Below the pieces are notes generated by a model that was not told the origin of the DNA, did no database searches, and saw only the letters and a list, made by a program, of their open reading frames with translations. From an uncultured Pelagibacteraceae bacterium (GTDB lineage Bacteria; Pseudomonadota; Alphaproteobacteria; Pelagibacterales; Pelagibacteraceae): a stretch of DNA of 64,000 nt. Made by a program: the position numbers and the translations under genes. The DNA is taken from assembly GCA_902592375.1 (NCBI GenBank), contig CACJEG010000003.1, positions 85,327 to 149,326 on the forward strand, read 5' to 3'. Below, piece by piece: positions 46,088-53,431 of this stretch (the stretch's first letter is position 1; every line of letters starts with the position of its first letter).

Positions 46088-46585
46088 ATGAGAACAATAG
46101 ATAACATTAACGATCTTAACAAGTCTGATTTTTTGTCTGTATTTGGTAATGTTTTTGAAAAAACTGAATCAGTTGCTATAGAAGCTTTTGAGTCAAGACC
46201 ATTTAAAAACTTCGAAGATATTGTGTTTAAAATGCTAGATATTTATGAAAATTACGAAAAGAATAAAATTTTAGAGATTTTAAATGCACATCCTGAGCTT
46301 GCTGTAGCAAAAAAAATGACCTCTGAATCTATATCAGAACAGGCCTCTGCAAAATTAAACCAATGTTCTAATGATGAATATGAGGAATTTAAAAAATTAA
46401 ATGCAGAATATAAAAAAAAGTTTAATTTTCCTTTTATAATTGCCGTAAAAGGTAAAGATAAAAATGAAATTTTGAATAATTTTAGACAAAGAATACAAAG
46501 TGATGTAGAAAGTGAATTCCTTGAAGCAAAAAAACAAGTAAAAAAAATCGCAACCTTTCGTTTGAATGAAATAAACAAAAAATGA
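46088..46585 (+). CDS. uraD: OHCU decarboxylase
   Basis: A 165-residue helical protein of the OHCU decarboxylase family: VFGNVFEKTESVAIEAFESRPF, ILNAHPELAVAKK with the catalytic His-Pro, SEQASAKLNQCS and FPFIIAVKGKDKNEIL. It decarboxylates OHCU to S-allantoin. It is the first gene of the plus-strand operon uraD-alc-allA-puuE, each joined by ATGA overlaps. Confidence 0.93.
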   Translation: MRTIDNINDLNKSDFLSVFGNVFEKTESVAIEAFESRPFKNFEDIVFKMLDIYENYEKNKILEILNAHPELAVAKKMTSESISEQASAKLNQCSNDEYEEFKKLNAEYKKKFNFPFIIAVKGKDKNEILNNFRQRIQSDVESEFLEAKKQVKKIATFRLNEINKK

Positions 46586-47568
46586 AAAAATTTATAAGTG
46601 CAAAAATGATTAACTTAGCAGATCCAAGAATTGGATCTAAAGTTATATTTAAGACTGATGATTTTTTTGCAGCTGCTCATAGAATATTAAACATCGAAAC
46701 TCCAGTTTTTAAAGATGGACTATTTGACAAACATGGTAAATGGATGGATGGATGGGAAACAAGGAGAAGAAGATCAAAAGGTTTTGATTATTTAATTTTA
46801 AAACTTGGTAAACCTGGAAAGATATTTGATATAGACATTGACACAACACACTTCAATGGAAACCAACCCACACATGCTTCGTTAGAGGGCTGCTTAAGTA
46901 AAACAAAGCCTAATAAGAAAACAAAATGGATTTCTTTACTGAGCAAAAAAAAACTTGGGCCAAGCCGAAACCATAGCTTCAAATCAAAAAACAAATCTGT
47001 TTTTAATTATATAAGACTAAACATTTTTCCAGATGGTGGAGTTGCAAGAATAAGACTTTATGGAAAAATTGAAATGGAAAAAAACTTTTTAAGTAACAAA
47101 ACTATCAACCTTACATCTGTTTTAAATGGCGCTTCAATTGTTGGTTGTAATAATGAACATTTTGGCAGGGCTGAAAATATCATAGCACCTGGTAAAGGAA
47201 AAAATATGGGAGATGGTTGGGAAACAAGAAGAAGTAGAGGAAAAAACTTTGATTGGCTTATAATAAAATTTGGAAAACCAGGATTAATAAAAAAACTAGA
47301 GATAGATACCCATCATTTTAAAGGAAACTATCCCGATAGTTGTTCAATTCAAACCGCAAGCATTTCAAAAGATCTGTCCAATAAATCAATTGTCAATAAT
47401 TCAAAAAATTGGAAGTTTATTTTAAATAAGTCAAAACTCTCAGCTCACAAGAAACATATTTTTAAAAAATTCTTAATTAAAAGAAGTAAGGAAAATTATC
47501 TTAAAATAAATATCTATCCAGACGGTGGAATTTCAAGAATAAGGGCATTTGGAAATTTTGTGAAATGA
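46582..47568 (+). CDS. alc: Allantoicase
   Basis: A 328-residue protein with two repeats of the allantoicase domain: GKWMDGWETRRRRSKGFDYLILKLG then GDGWETRRSRGKNFDWLIIKFG, each followed by an FPDGG/YPDGG-R-I/R-I block. It hydrolyses allantoate to ureidoglycolate plus urea. The start ATG overlaps uraD and the end overlaps allA, both as ATGA. Confidence 0.95.
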   Translation: MKKFISAKMINLADPRIGSKVIFKTDDFFAAAHRILNIETPVFKDGLFDKHGKWMDGWETRRRRSKGFDYLILKLGKPGKIFDIDIDTTHFNGNQPTHASLEGCLSKTKPNKKTKWISLLSKKKLGPSRNHSFKSKNKSVFNYIRLNIFPDGGVARIRLYGKIEMEKNFLSNKTINLTSVLNGASIVGCNNEHFGRAENIIAPGKGKNMGDGWETRRSRGKNFDWLIIKFGKPGLIKKLEIDTHHFKGNYPDSCSIQTASISKDLSNKSIVNNSKNWKFILNKSKLSAHKKHIFKKFLIKRSKENYLKINIYPDGGISRIRAFGNFVK

Positions 47569-48056
47569 AAGTAATAAAAGCAAAAAAAATTACTAAAAAA
47601 AATTTTTCTAAATTTGGTCAATTAATAGATACGTCAAAAAAAAATCCTATAAATATTAATGATGGATATGCAAAAAGATTTGATAATTTGATAAATTTAG
47701 ATGCATCTAAAAACAAAGGGAAAGCAATTGTTAGTATTTTTAAAGCAAAAAAAAGAAGGTTTCCTATGAAAATTGATATGATGGAAAAACATCCTTTAGG
47801 AAGCCAAGCCTTTATACCTATGGAAGATACAAAATTTTTAGTGTTTGTAGCACCAAAAGGAGATAAACCAGATGTAAATAAAATCCAATCCTTTTTAGTC
47901 CCAAAACAAACTGGGGTTAATTACAATGCTGGTATTTGGCACTTTCCGTTGATTTCTATGAAAAATATGAATTTCCTAATTGTTGATAGAAAAGGAAAAG
48001 GAAACAATCTCGTCATTTATAAATTTAAAAAAGATAAAATTATTTTGAAAAAATGA
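47565..48056 (+). CDS. allA: Ureidoglycolate lyase
   Basis: A 163-residue cupin-like protein with FSKFGQLIDT, MMEKHPLGSQAFIPMEDTKF and NYNAGIWHFPLISM, the ureidoglycolate lyase (AllA) pattern. It releases glyoxylate and the second urea from ureidoglycolate, completing urate breakdown. It overlaps alc and puuE by ATGA. Confidence 0.93.
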   Translation: MKVIKAKKITKKNFSKFGQLIDTSKKNPININDGYAKRFDNLINLDASKNKGKAIVSIFKAKKRRFPMKIDMMEKHPLGSQAFIPMEDTKFLVFVAPKGDKPDVNKIQSFLVPKQTGVNYNAGIWHFPLISMKNMNFLIVDRKGKGNNLVIYKFKKDKIILKK

Positions 48057-48952
48057 AAAAAAAATACCCAAGAGATTTGGTGGGATATGGTTCCCAAAAA
48101 GTTAAAGTAAAGTGGCCTGGTAATGCTAAGTTAGCTTTGCAATTTGTACTTAATTACGAGGAGGGAGCAGAGAATTGTACTCTTCATGGTGATAAAACTT
48201 CAGAGGTATTTTTATCAGAAATTATAGGGGCAAAACCAATTAAAGGTCGACACTTAAATATGGAGTCAATTTATGAATATGGATCAAGAAGAGGGTTTTG
48301 GAGAATTCATGATCTATTTAATAAAAAGAAAATTCCACTCACTATTTTTGGAGTTGGTATGGCATTGGAAAGAAATAAAGAAGTTTGTTCGGCTATAAAA
48401 AAAGCAAATTATGAAGTTGCTAGTCATGGGTGGAGATGGATTGACTATCAAAATGTATCAAAGAAAAAAGAAAAGAATGATATGAAGCTTGCAGTCAAAT
48501 CTATAAAAAAGATTTTTGGTGATCAACCTGCTGGTTGGTACACAGGCAGGTGTAGCGAAAATACTTTAGATTTAGTAATTGATAATGGTAGTTTTTTATA
48601 CTGTAGCGACACATACAGTGATGATCTTCCTTACTGGATAAAAAAAGGTAATAAAAAACAACTAATGGTTCCTTACACGCTTGATAACAATGATATGAGG
48701 TTTGCAACCAATCAAGGATTTAATTCTGGTGAACAATTTTACAATTATTTAAAAGATAGTTTCGATGCACTTTATGAGGAAGGAAAAACTTCACCAAAGA
48801 TGATGTCGGTTGGTCTGCATTGTAGATTAATTGGAAGACCAGGTAGAATACAGTCTCTTAAAAAATTTTTAAATTACATCACAAAATTTAAGGATATTTG
48901 GATCTGCAGAAGAGTAGATATAGCTAAACATTGGATAAAAAATTATAGTTAA
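48053..48952 (+). CDS. puuE: PuuE-type allantoinase
   Basis: A 299-residue polysaccharide-deacetylase-fold protein beginning with YPRDLVGYGSQKVKVKWPG. The blocks LNYEEGAENC, YGSRRGFWRI, EVASHGWRW and GLHCRLIGRPGR match PuuE, the metal-independent allantoinase that opens allantoin to allantoate. It is unrelated to the dihydroorotase-type AllB. It ends 8 bp before the convergent cytochrome c gene. Confidence 0.94.
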   Translation: MKKKYPRDLVGYGSQKVKVKWPGNAKLALQFVLNYEEGAENCTLHGDKTSEVFLSEIIGAKPIKGRHLNMESIYEYGSRRGFWRIHDLFNKKKIPLTIFGVGMALERNKEVCSAIKKANYEVASHGWRWIDYQNVSKKKEKNDMKLAVKSIKKIFGDQPAGWYTGRCSENTLDLVIDNGSFLYCSDTYSDDLPYWIKKGNKKQLMVPYTLDNNDMRFATNQGFNSGEQFYNYLKDSFDALYEEGKTSPKMMSVGLHCRLIGRPGRIQSLKKFLNYITKFKDIWICRRVDIAKHWIKNYS

Positions 48953-48960
48953 AATTTTTA

Positions 48961-49284
48961 TTATTGTTCCGCAGCTATAGAAGTATAGTGAGCAACCGCT
49001 TCTATTTCCTCATCAGTCAGTATACCCTCCATTGCGGGCATTACTCCTATACCGTTTCTAACTGCCATTAAAATTCTTTGAATATCAGGTCTAATTTCAT
49101 TTAAATTTGGACCAACCATTGCGTTCGATCCAGCATCAGTAAGCATATGGCATGCTGCACAATTTCCGGCCTCCAGAAAAACTTCTTTTCCCTTATTAAA
49201 CAATTCATCAGCATTAACGTGCGTTAATGATAAAAATATCAAAAATAATGATGTACCAAAGAAATTTAAAAATAATTTTTTCAC
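48961..49284 (-). CDS. Small secreted class I cytochrome c
   Basis: A 107-residue protein with a signal peptide (residues 1-25, VNA before the mature start), haem-binding CAACH at 42-46, and a distal Met in MPAM (82-85). It uses a GTG start at 49284. Its layout is a generic soluble class I cytochrome c, not a close copy of the PuuD cytochrome domain. It sits at the edge of the purine cluster, 8 bp from puuE. An electron-carrier link to PuuD is inference from position. Confidence 0.88.
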   Translation of the reverse strand: MKKLFLNFFGTSLFLIFLSLTHVNADELFNKGKEVFLEAGNCAACHMLTDAGSNAMVGPNLNEIRPDIQRILMAVRNGIGVMPAMEGILTDEEIEAVAHYTSIAAEQ

Positions 49285-49327
49285 ATAAATTTGGTATCAT
49301 AATTAAAAAAATTTAAAAAGGAGAATT

Positions 49328-49615
49328 ATGAAAGCTTATTGGGTTGCAAATTATACTGAAATAAAAGACGACGAACGACTTAAAAAATACGCCGTTAAAG
49401 CAAAAGAAGCGGTTGAAAAATATTCTGGTAAAATAATAGCGAGAAGCGCAAATAATGTAACTTTAGAAGGAAGAGAAATGGTAAGAGTAGCTCTTGCAGA
49501 ATTTCCTGATATTGAAACAGCAAAAAATTGTTACAATTCTGAGGAGTATGTCGAAGCTAGAAAACATTTAGAAAATAATGCTACTAGAGAACACATAATT
49601 TTTGAGGGAATGTAA
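49328..49615 (+). CDS. DUF1330 small protein
   Basis: A 95-residue dimeric ferredoxin-fold protein with YWVANYTEIKDDERLKKY, LEGREMVRVALAEFPDIETAKNCYNSEEYVEAR, the DUF1330 pattern. Function is unknown. A strong Shine-Dalgarno AAGGAG lies just upstream, unusual in this window, suggesting high expression. It is divergent from the cytochrome c gene across 43 bp. Confidence 0.85.
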   Translation: MKAYWVANYTEIKDDERLKKYAVKAKEAVEKYSGKIIARSANNVTLEGREMVRVALAEFPDIETAKNCYNSEEYVEARKHLENNATREHIIFEGM

Positions 49616-49627
49616 GCTAATAAAGAT

Positions 49628-50263
49628 TTAATATTGAATAGGTTCTGGATCTATACTTCTCCATAAATACCAAGTTGCAACAGAGCAGTAAGGGGAAAAT
49701 TTTTTGTTTAGATATTTCACATAACTTTCTGGTGGTAGATATTTTTTATTAAAATTTTTTGAAATAGCTCTTAACAAACCAATATCTTGGATTGGCCAAA
49801 TATTAGGACGATTATAAGTAAATAACAAAATCATTTCTGCTGACCATCTTCCAATTTGTCTTAATTGAGACAGATAAATTATAGCATCTTCATCAGACAT
49901 TTTCGAAATAAGTCTTGGATTAAACTCTTTACTTAATATTTTTTGGGCTAAACTTTTTATTCCTTTTACTTTCTGTCTACTGAGACCACAACTTTTGAGC
50001 TGAATAGTAGATAATTTGCTAACTGTTTTTGCATTAATTTTATTTTTACATTTTTTCTTAAATTTTAAAAAAACTGAATTAGCAGCAGCAACACTAATTT
50101 GTTGACCAATTATGCTTTTACATAGAGAGAAAAAAACATCTTTTCTTGATGTTAAAACTGTTTCTGAAGGAGATTTGTATTTTTTAATTAAAGAGTACAT
50201 AGTTTTATCTTTTGCAGATAAATATTTTTTTGCTTTATTCCAATATGATGGGGTTTTACTCAT
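49628..50263 (-). CDS. AlkA-type DNA-3-methyladenine glycosylase
   Basis: A 211-residue HhH-GPD protein. The helix-hairpin-helix LSQLRQIGRWSAEMILLF is followed by the catalytic Asp in IWPIQDIGLLRAI. FFSLCKSIIGQQISVAAA is the family's early block. It removes alkylated bases from DNA. It overlaps the EamA exporter gene by 8 bp at its start. Confidence 0.9.
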   Translation of the reverse strand: MSKTPSYWNKAKKYLSAKDKTMYSLIKKYKSPSETVLTSRKDVFFSLCKSIIGQQISVAAANSVFLKFKKKCKNKINAKTVSKLSTIQLKSCGLSRQKVKGIKSLAQKILSKEFNPRLISKMSDEDAIIYLSQLRQIGRWSAEMILLFTYNRPNIWPIQDIGLLRAISKNFNKKYLPPESYVKYLNKKFSPYCSVATWYLWRSIDPEPIQY

Positions 50264-51137
50264 GTCTAGAAACAGATAACTTTTTTTTCAAGTACATTTC
50301 TCTTCTAAATATAATAACAGATGAAACTATAACTAATAAGGCACCTAATAATGTTTTAGAAGTTGGTATTTCGTTCCAAATAAAATATCCAAATATTATA
50401 GCAAAGACTAAACCAAGATATTTTAAAGGGGAAACCAAACTTACTTCTGAGTATTTGTAAGATTGCGATAACCATAAATTTGCAAGACCACCTAATATTC
50501 CAACCATTGATAACAAAAATAAATCTAGTAAACTTGGCAAAATCCATCCCTGATAAAAAGATAAAAAACTTAAAAGCATTATCGAGAATGAAAAGAAAAA
50601 ACTAATTAACCAAGCAGGCTCGGTTGATGATAATTTTCTTATAGCAATAGCAACGTAAGATAGACCTAAGCAAAAAATTATTGGATAAATATAATATAAA
50701 TTTAAAGAGCTAAAACCTGGTTCAGTGATGAAAATTATACCAACAAATCCAACTAGGACCGCTAACCATCGATAAATACCAACTTTTTCTTTTAATAAAA
50801 AAATTGAAAATATTGTTATAAATATTGGTGCTGCAAAAGAAATACTTACAACTGTTGCTAAAGGTAGATTTCTTAATGCTATAAATATAGAAACCAAAGC
50901 AATTAATCCTGCTAAACATCTTTTAAAATGAAGAAATGGTCTCGTTGTTTTGTAAAAATCTAAATATCTATCTTTAGGAATAAGAAATAAAATTGGAATT
51001 ATTCCACAAAATCCTCTGAAAAATAATACTTGTCCAACGGGATAATCCTCAGACCATTTTACAATGACATCCATAAGTGAAAATGCACATACCGATATGA
51101 ACATGTAAAAAAAGCCTAATTGATTTTTTGATAGCAT
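50256..51137 (-). CDS. EamA/DMT-family transporter
   Basis: A 293-residue protein with ten predicted helices in two EamA repeats: YMFISVCAFSLMDVIVKW opens the first, and the second contains GGLANLWLSQSYKYSEVSLVSPLKYLGLVFA. These exporters carry varied small metabolites; the substrate is unknown. It is divergent from msrA across 34 bp. Confidence 0.87.
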   Translation of the reverse strand: MLSKNQLGFFYMFISVCAFSLMDVIVKWSEDYPVGQVLFFRGFCGIIPILFLIPKDRYLDFYKTTRPFLHFKRCLAGLIALVSIFIALRNLPLATVVSISFAAPIFITIFSIFLLKEKVGIYRWLAVLVGFVGIIFITEPGFSSLNLYYIYPIIFCLGLSYVAIAIRKLSSTEPAWLISFFFSFSIMLLSFLSFYQGWILPSLLDLFLLSMVGILGGLANLWLSQSYKYSEVSLVSPLKYLGLVFAIIFGYFIWNEIPTSKTLLGALLVIVSSVIIFRREMYLKKKLSVSRHE

Positions 51138-51171
51138 ATGATTAACTTTAGATTAATTAAGTTAATTATCA

Positions 51172-51615
51172 ATGGAAATAGCAATTTTAGGATTAGGATG
51201 TTTTTGGGGACCAGAAATTAAGTTTAGTAAACTTGATGGAGTTATAAAAACAGAAGTAGGTTATTGTGGAGGTCATAATGCTGAAACCAATTACAAAGAA
51301 GTATGTACAGGTACAACAAATCATGCAGAAGTAGTAAAATTAGATTTTGATCCTAAAGTAATATCTTACGAGAAAATTCTTGAATATTTTTTTGAAATTC
51401 ATGATCCAACAACCTTAAATTCTCAAGGGCCAGATTTCGGAACTCAATATAGAAGTGAAATATTTTATTTAAATGATCAGCAAAAAATTACTGCTGAAAA
51501 AATGATAGAAAAAGAAAACATCAAATTATCAGGAAAAGTAGTAACAAAAACTTCTTTAGTTAAAAATTATTGCCCAGCTGAAGAGTATCATCAACGATAT
51601 TTGGAAAAAAGATAA
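51172..51615 (+). CDS. msrA: Peptide methionine sulfoxide reductase A
   Basis: A 147-residue MsrA with the catalytic Cys10 in GCFWG, VGYCGG, HAEVVKLDFDP and HDPTTLNSQGPDFGTQYRS. It reduces methionine-S-sulfoxide. It lies 1 bp before the sulfurtransferase gene, a sulfur-related pair. Confidence 0.95.
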   Translation: MEIAILGLGCFWGPEIKFSKLDGVIKTEVGYCGGHNAETNYKEVCTGTTNHAEVVKLDFDPKVISYEKILEYFFEIHDPTTLNSQGPDFGTQYRSEIFYLNDQQKITAEKMIEKENIKLSGKVVTKTSLVKNYCPAEEYHQRYLEKR

Positions 51616-51616
51616 A

Positions 51617-52429
51617 ATGTCTTTAGTTGATACAAGTTGGTTAGAAAATAATATTGATAAAGTAAAAATTATTGATTGCTCATGGCATATGCCTCAAGCT
51701 CAAAGAAACGGTTTTGAGGAATATACAGAGGAACATATTCCAAATGCTATTTTTTTTGATTTAGATAAAAATTCCAAATTAGATACTGATTTACCACATA
51801 TGCTTACCGATACTAAATCTTGGGAAAAAATAATGAGCAATATGGGTATAGAAAATAATGATCGAATAGTAGTTTACGATAACTCTGATGTTATTAGCTC
51901 TTGTAGATGTTGGTACAATTTAATTTATTATGGACATGACCCTAAACTAGTTCATGTTCTAGATGGTGGATTAAAAAAATGGAAAAAAGAAAATAAATCT
52001 ACAAATAATAAAGAAGTGACCACTCAAACTTCTAAGTATACATGTAAAGAAAATAAAGAACTTGTTAAAAATAAAAAACAAATAGATGAAAATATTGATA
52101 CAGGAAAATTTAATGTTGTTGATGCAAGAAGTAGAGAAAGATTTGAAGGTAAAGTTGCTGAACCAAGGAAAGGTCTTAGAAGTGGTTCTATAAAAAATTC
52201 TTTTTGCCTCCCCTTTTCTGAATTAATTAACGAAGACCACACTTTCGTTAGTAAAGACAAAATACTTGAAAAGTTTAAGTCATTTAAATTTGACCATGAT
52301 AAAAACATAGTATTTTCATGTGGTTCTGGAGTGACCGCAAGTGTTTTGGCACTAGCTTATTCTTTAATAAATGCTAAATATATGCCGACCATCTACGACG
52401 GCTCTTGGGCTGAGTATGGAAAAAACTAA
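51617..52429 (+). CDS. sseA: 3-mercaptopyruvate sulfurtransferase-type rhodanese
   Basis: A 270-residue protein with two rhodanese domains: an inactive N-terminal one (VVYDNSDVISSCRCWYNLIYYG, VLDGGLKKW) and a catalytic one with Cys in FSCGSGVTAS near residue 235. CGSGVT marks SseA-type mercaptopyruvate sulfurtransferases. It moves sulfur from 3-mercaptopyruvate to a thiol acceptor. The next gene starts 2 bp later. Confidence 0.92.
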   Translation: MSLVDTSWLENNIDKVKIIDCSWHMPQAQRNGFEEYTEEHIPNAIFFDLDKNSKLDTDLPHMLTDTKSWEKIMSNMGIENNDRIVVYDNSDVISSCRCWYNLIYYGHDPKLVHVLDGGLKKWKKENKSTNNKEVTTQTSKYTCKENKELVKNKKQIDENIDTGKFNVVDARSRERFEGKVAEPRKGLRSGSIKNSFCLPFSELINEDHTFVSKDKILEKFKSFKFDHDKNIVFSCGSGVTASVLALAYSLINAKYMPTIYDGSWAEYGKN

Positions 52430-52431
52430 CT

Positions 52432-53427
52432 ATGAAAACATCAACAAAAATTACAAGCGTAGTAATTATTTTTTTTCTTATAATTGCAACAGTGATTATC
52501 GGAAGAACAATGATCGGAAATCATTTCAAAAAAAAATTCAGTAAAAGACCACCTCCTGGAATAATAGTGACTACTACTCAAGAAAGAGTTTTTGAAAATG
52601 TTGTTAGTACCTATGGGACTGCAACTCCAATTCAAACACAATCATTTAAAATTGAAAAATATGAAATATTGAAACCCATAAATTATAATCAAAAAGTTAA
52701 AAAGGGCGATGTAATTGCTGATCTTAAAAATCGAAAAGTAATTGCTCAATTTGATGGTGTTATTGGAAAAAGAGAATTTTCGGAAGATATAGAGGTTTCA
52801 AAATCTTCAATATTAATAAATCTTGAAGATACTAGCTCAATATATTGTGATGTAGATATACCTGAAATTTTTGTACCATTTATTAAAGTTGGTCTGCCAG
52901 TTGATATTAAATTTTCTGGATATAAAAATAAAATTTATAAAGGTGAAGTAGACTCATTTGCTAGCAGGATAAGTGAAGATACAAGAGCTTTAGCAACAAG
53001 AATTAAGATGGATAATTCATCAGGTGAAATATTACCTGGCTCATTTTTAGAAATATCAATTAAATATGATGTAAGAAATGGCTTAAGTGCTCCCGACACT
53101 AGTACAATTGTCGAGGGTGAAAATGTTTTTATTTATAAAGTAGATGAAAAAAATAAAGTAATGAAAACAAAGGTAACCATTGGTGATAGATACTTAGGCT
53201 TTGTGGAAATATTAGATGGATTAAATTATGGAGATAAAATTGTTGCAGAAGGAACAAAAAAAGTAAGACCAAATTTAATAATCAGACCTATAGAGAAAGG
53301 TGCTAAAAAAAAACAAGGAAATTCTAGCTGGGGTAAAAAAGATAAATCAAAAAAAGCTGAAGAAAAAAAAGGTAAATTTGATTGGTTGAAAAATATTTTT
53401 AAAAAATCAGATAAAGAGAAAAAATAA
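52432..53427 (+). CDS. RND efflux membrane-fusion protein, apparently lacking the helical hairpin
   Basis: A 331-residue membrane-fusion protein with an N-terminal anchor (about 8-28). The lipoyl half-motif VKKGDVIADL (about 90-98) and the second half IAQFDGVIGKR (about 104-114) are separated by only about five residues, where most family members carry a coiled-coil hairpin of tens of residues. The beta-barrel (VGLPVDIKF, GSFLEISI) and membrane-proximal domains are kept, then a lysine-rich tail. It pairs with the RND pump 4 bp downstream. Confidence 0.88.
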   Translation: MKTSTKITSVVIIFFLIIATVIIGRTMIGNHFKKKFSKRPPPGIIVTTTQERVFENVVSTYGTATPIQTQSFKIEKYEILKPINYNQKVKKGDVIADLKNRKVIAQFDGVIGKREFSEDIEVSKSSILINLEDTSSIYCDVDIPEIFVPFIKVGLPVDIKFSGYKNKIYKGEVDSFASRISEDTRALATRIKMDNSSGEILPGSFLEISIKYDVRNGLSAPDTSTIVEGENVFIYKVDEKNKVMKTKVTIGDRYLGFVEILDGLNYGDKIVAEGTKKVRPNLIIRPIEKGAKKKQGNSSWGKKDKSKKAEEKKGKFDWLKNIFKKSDKEKK

Positions 53428-53431
53428 TTAA

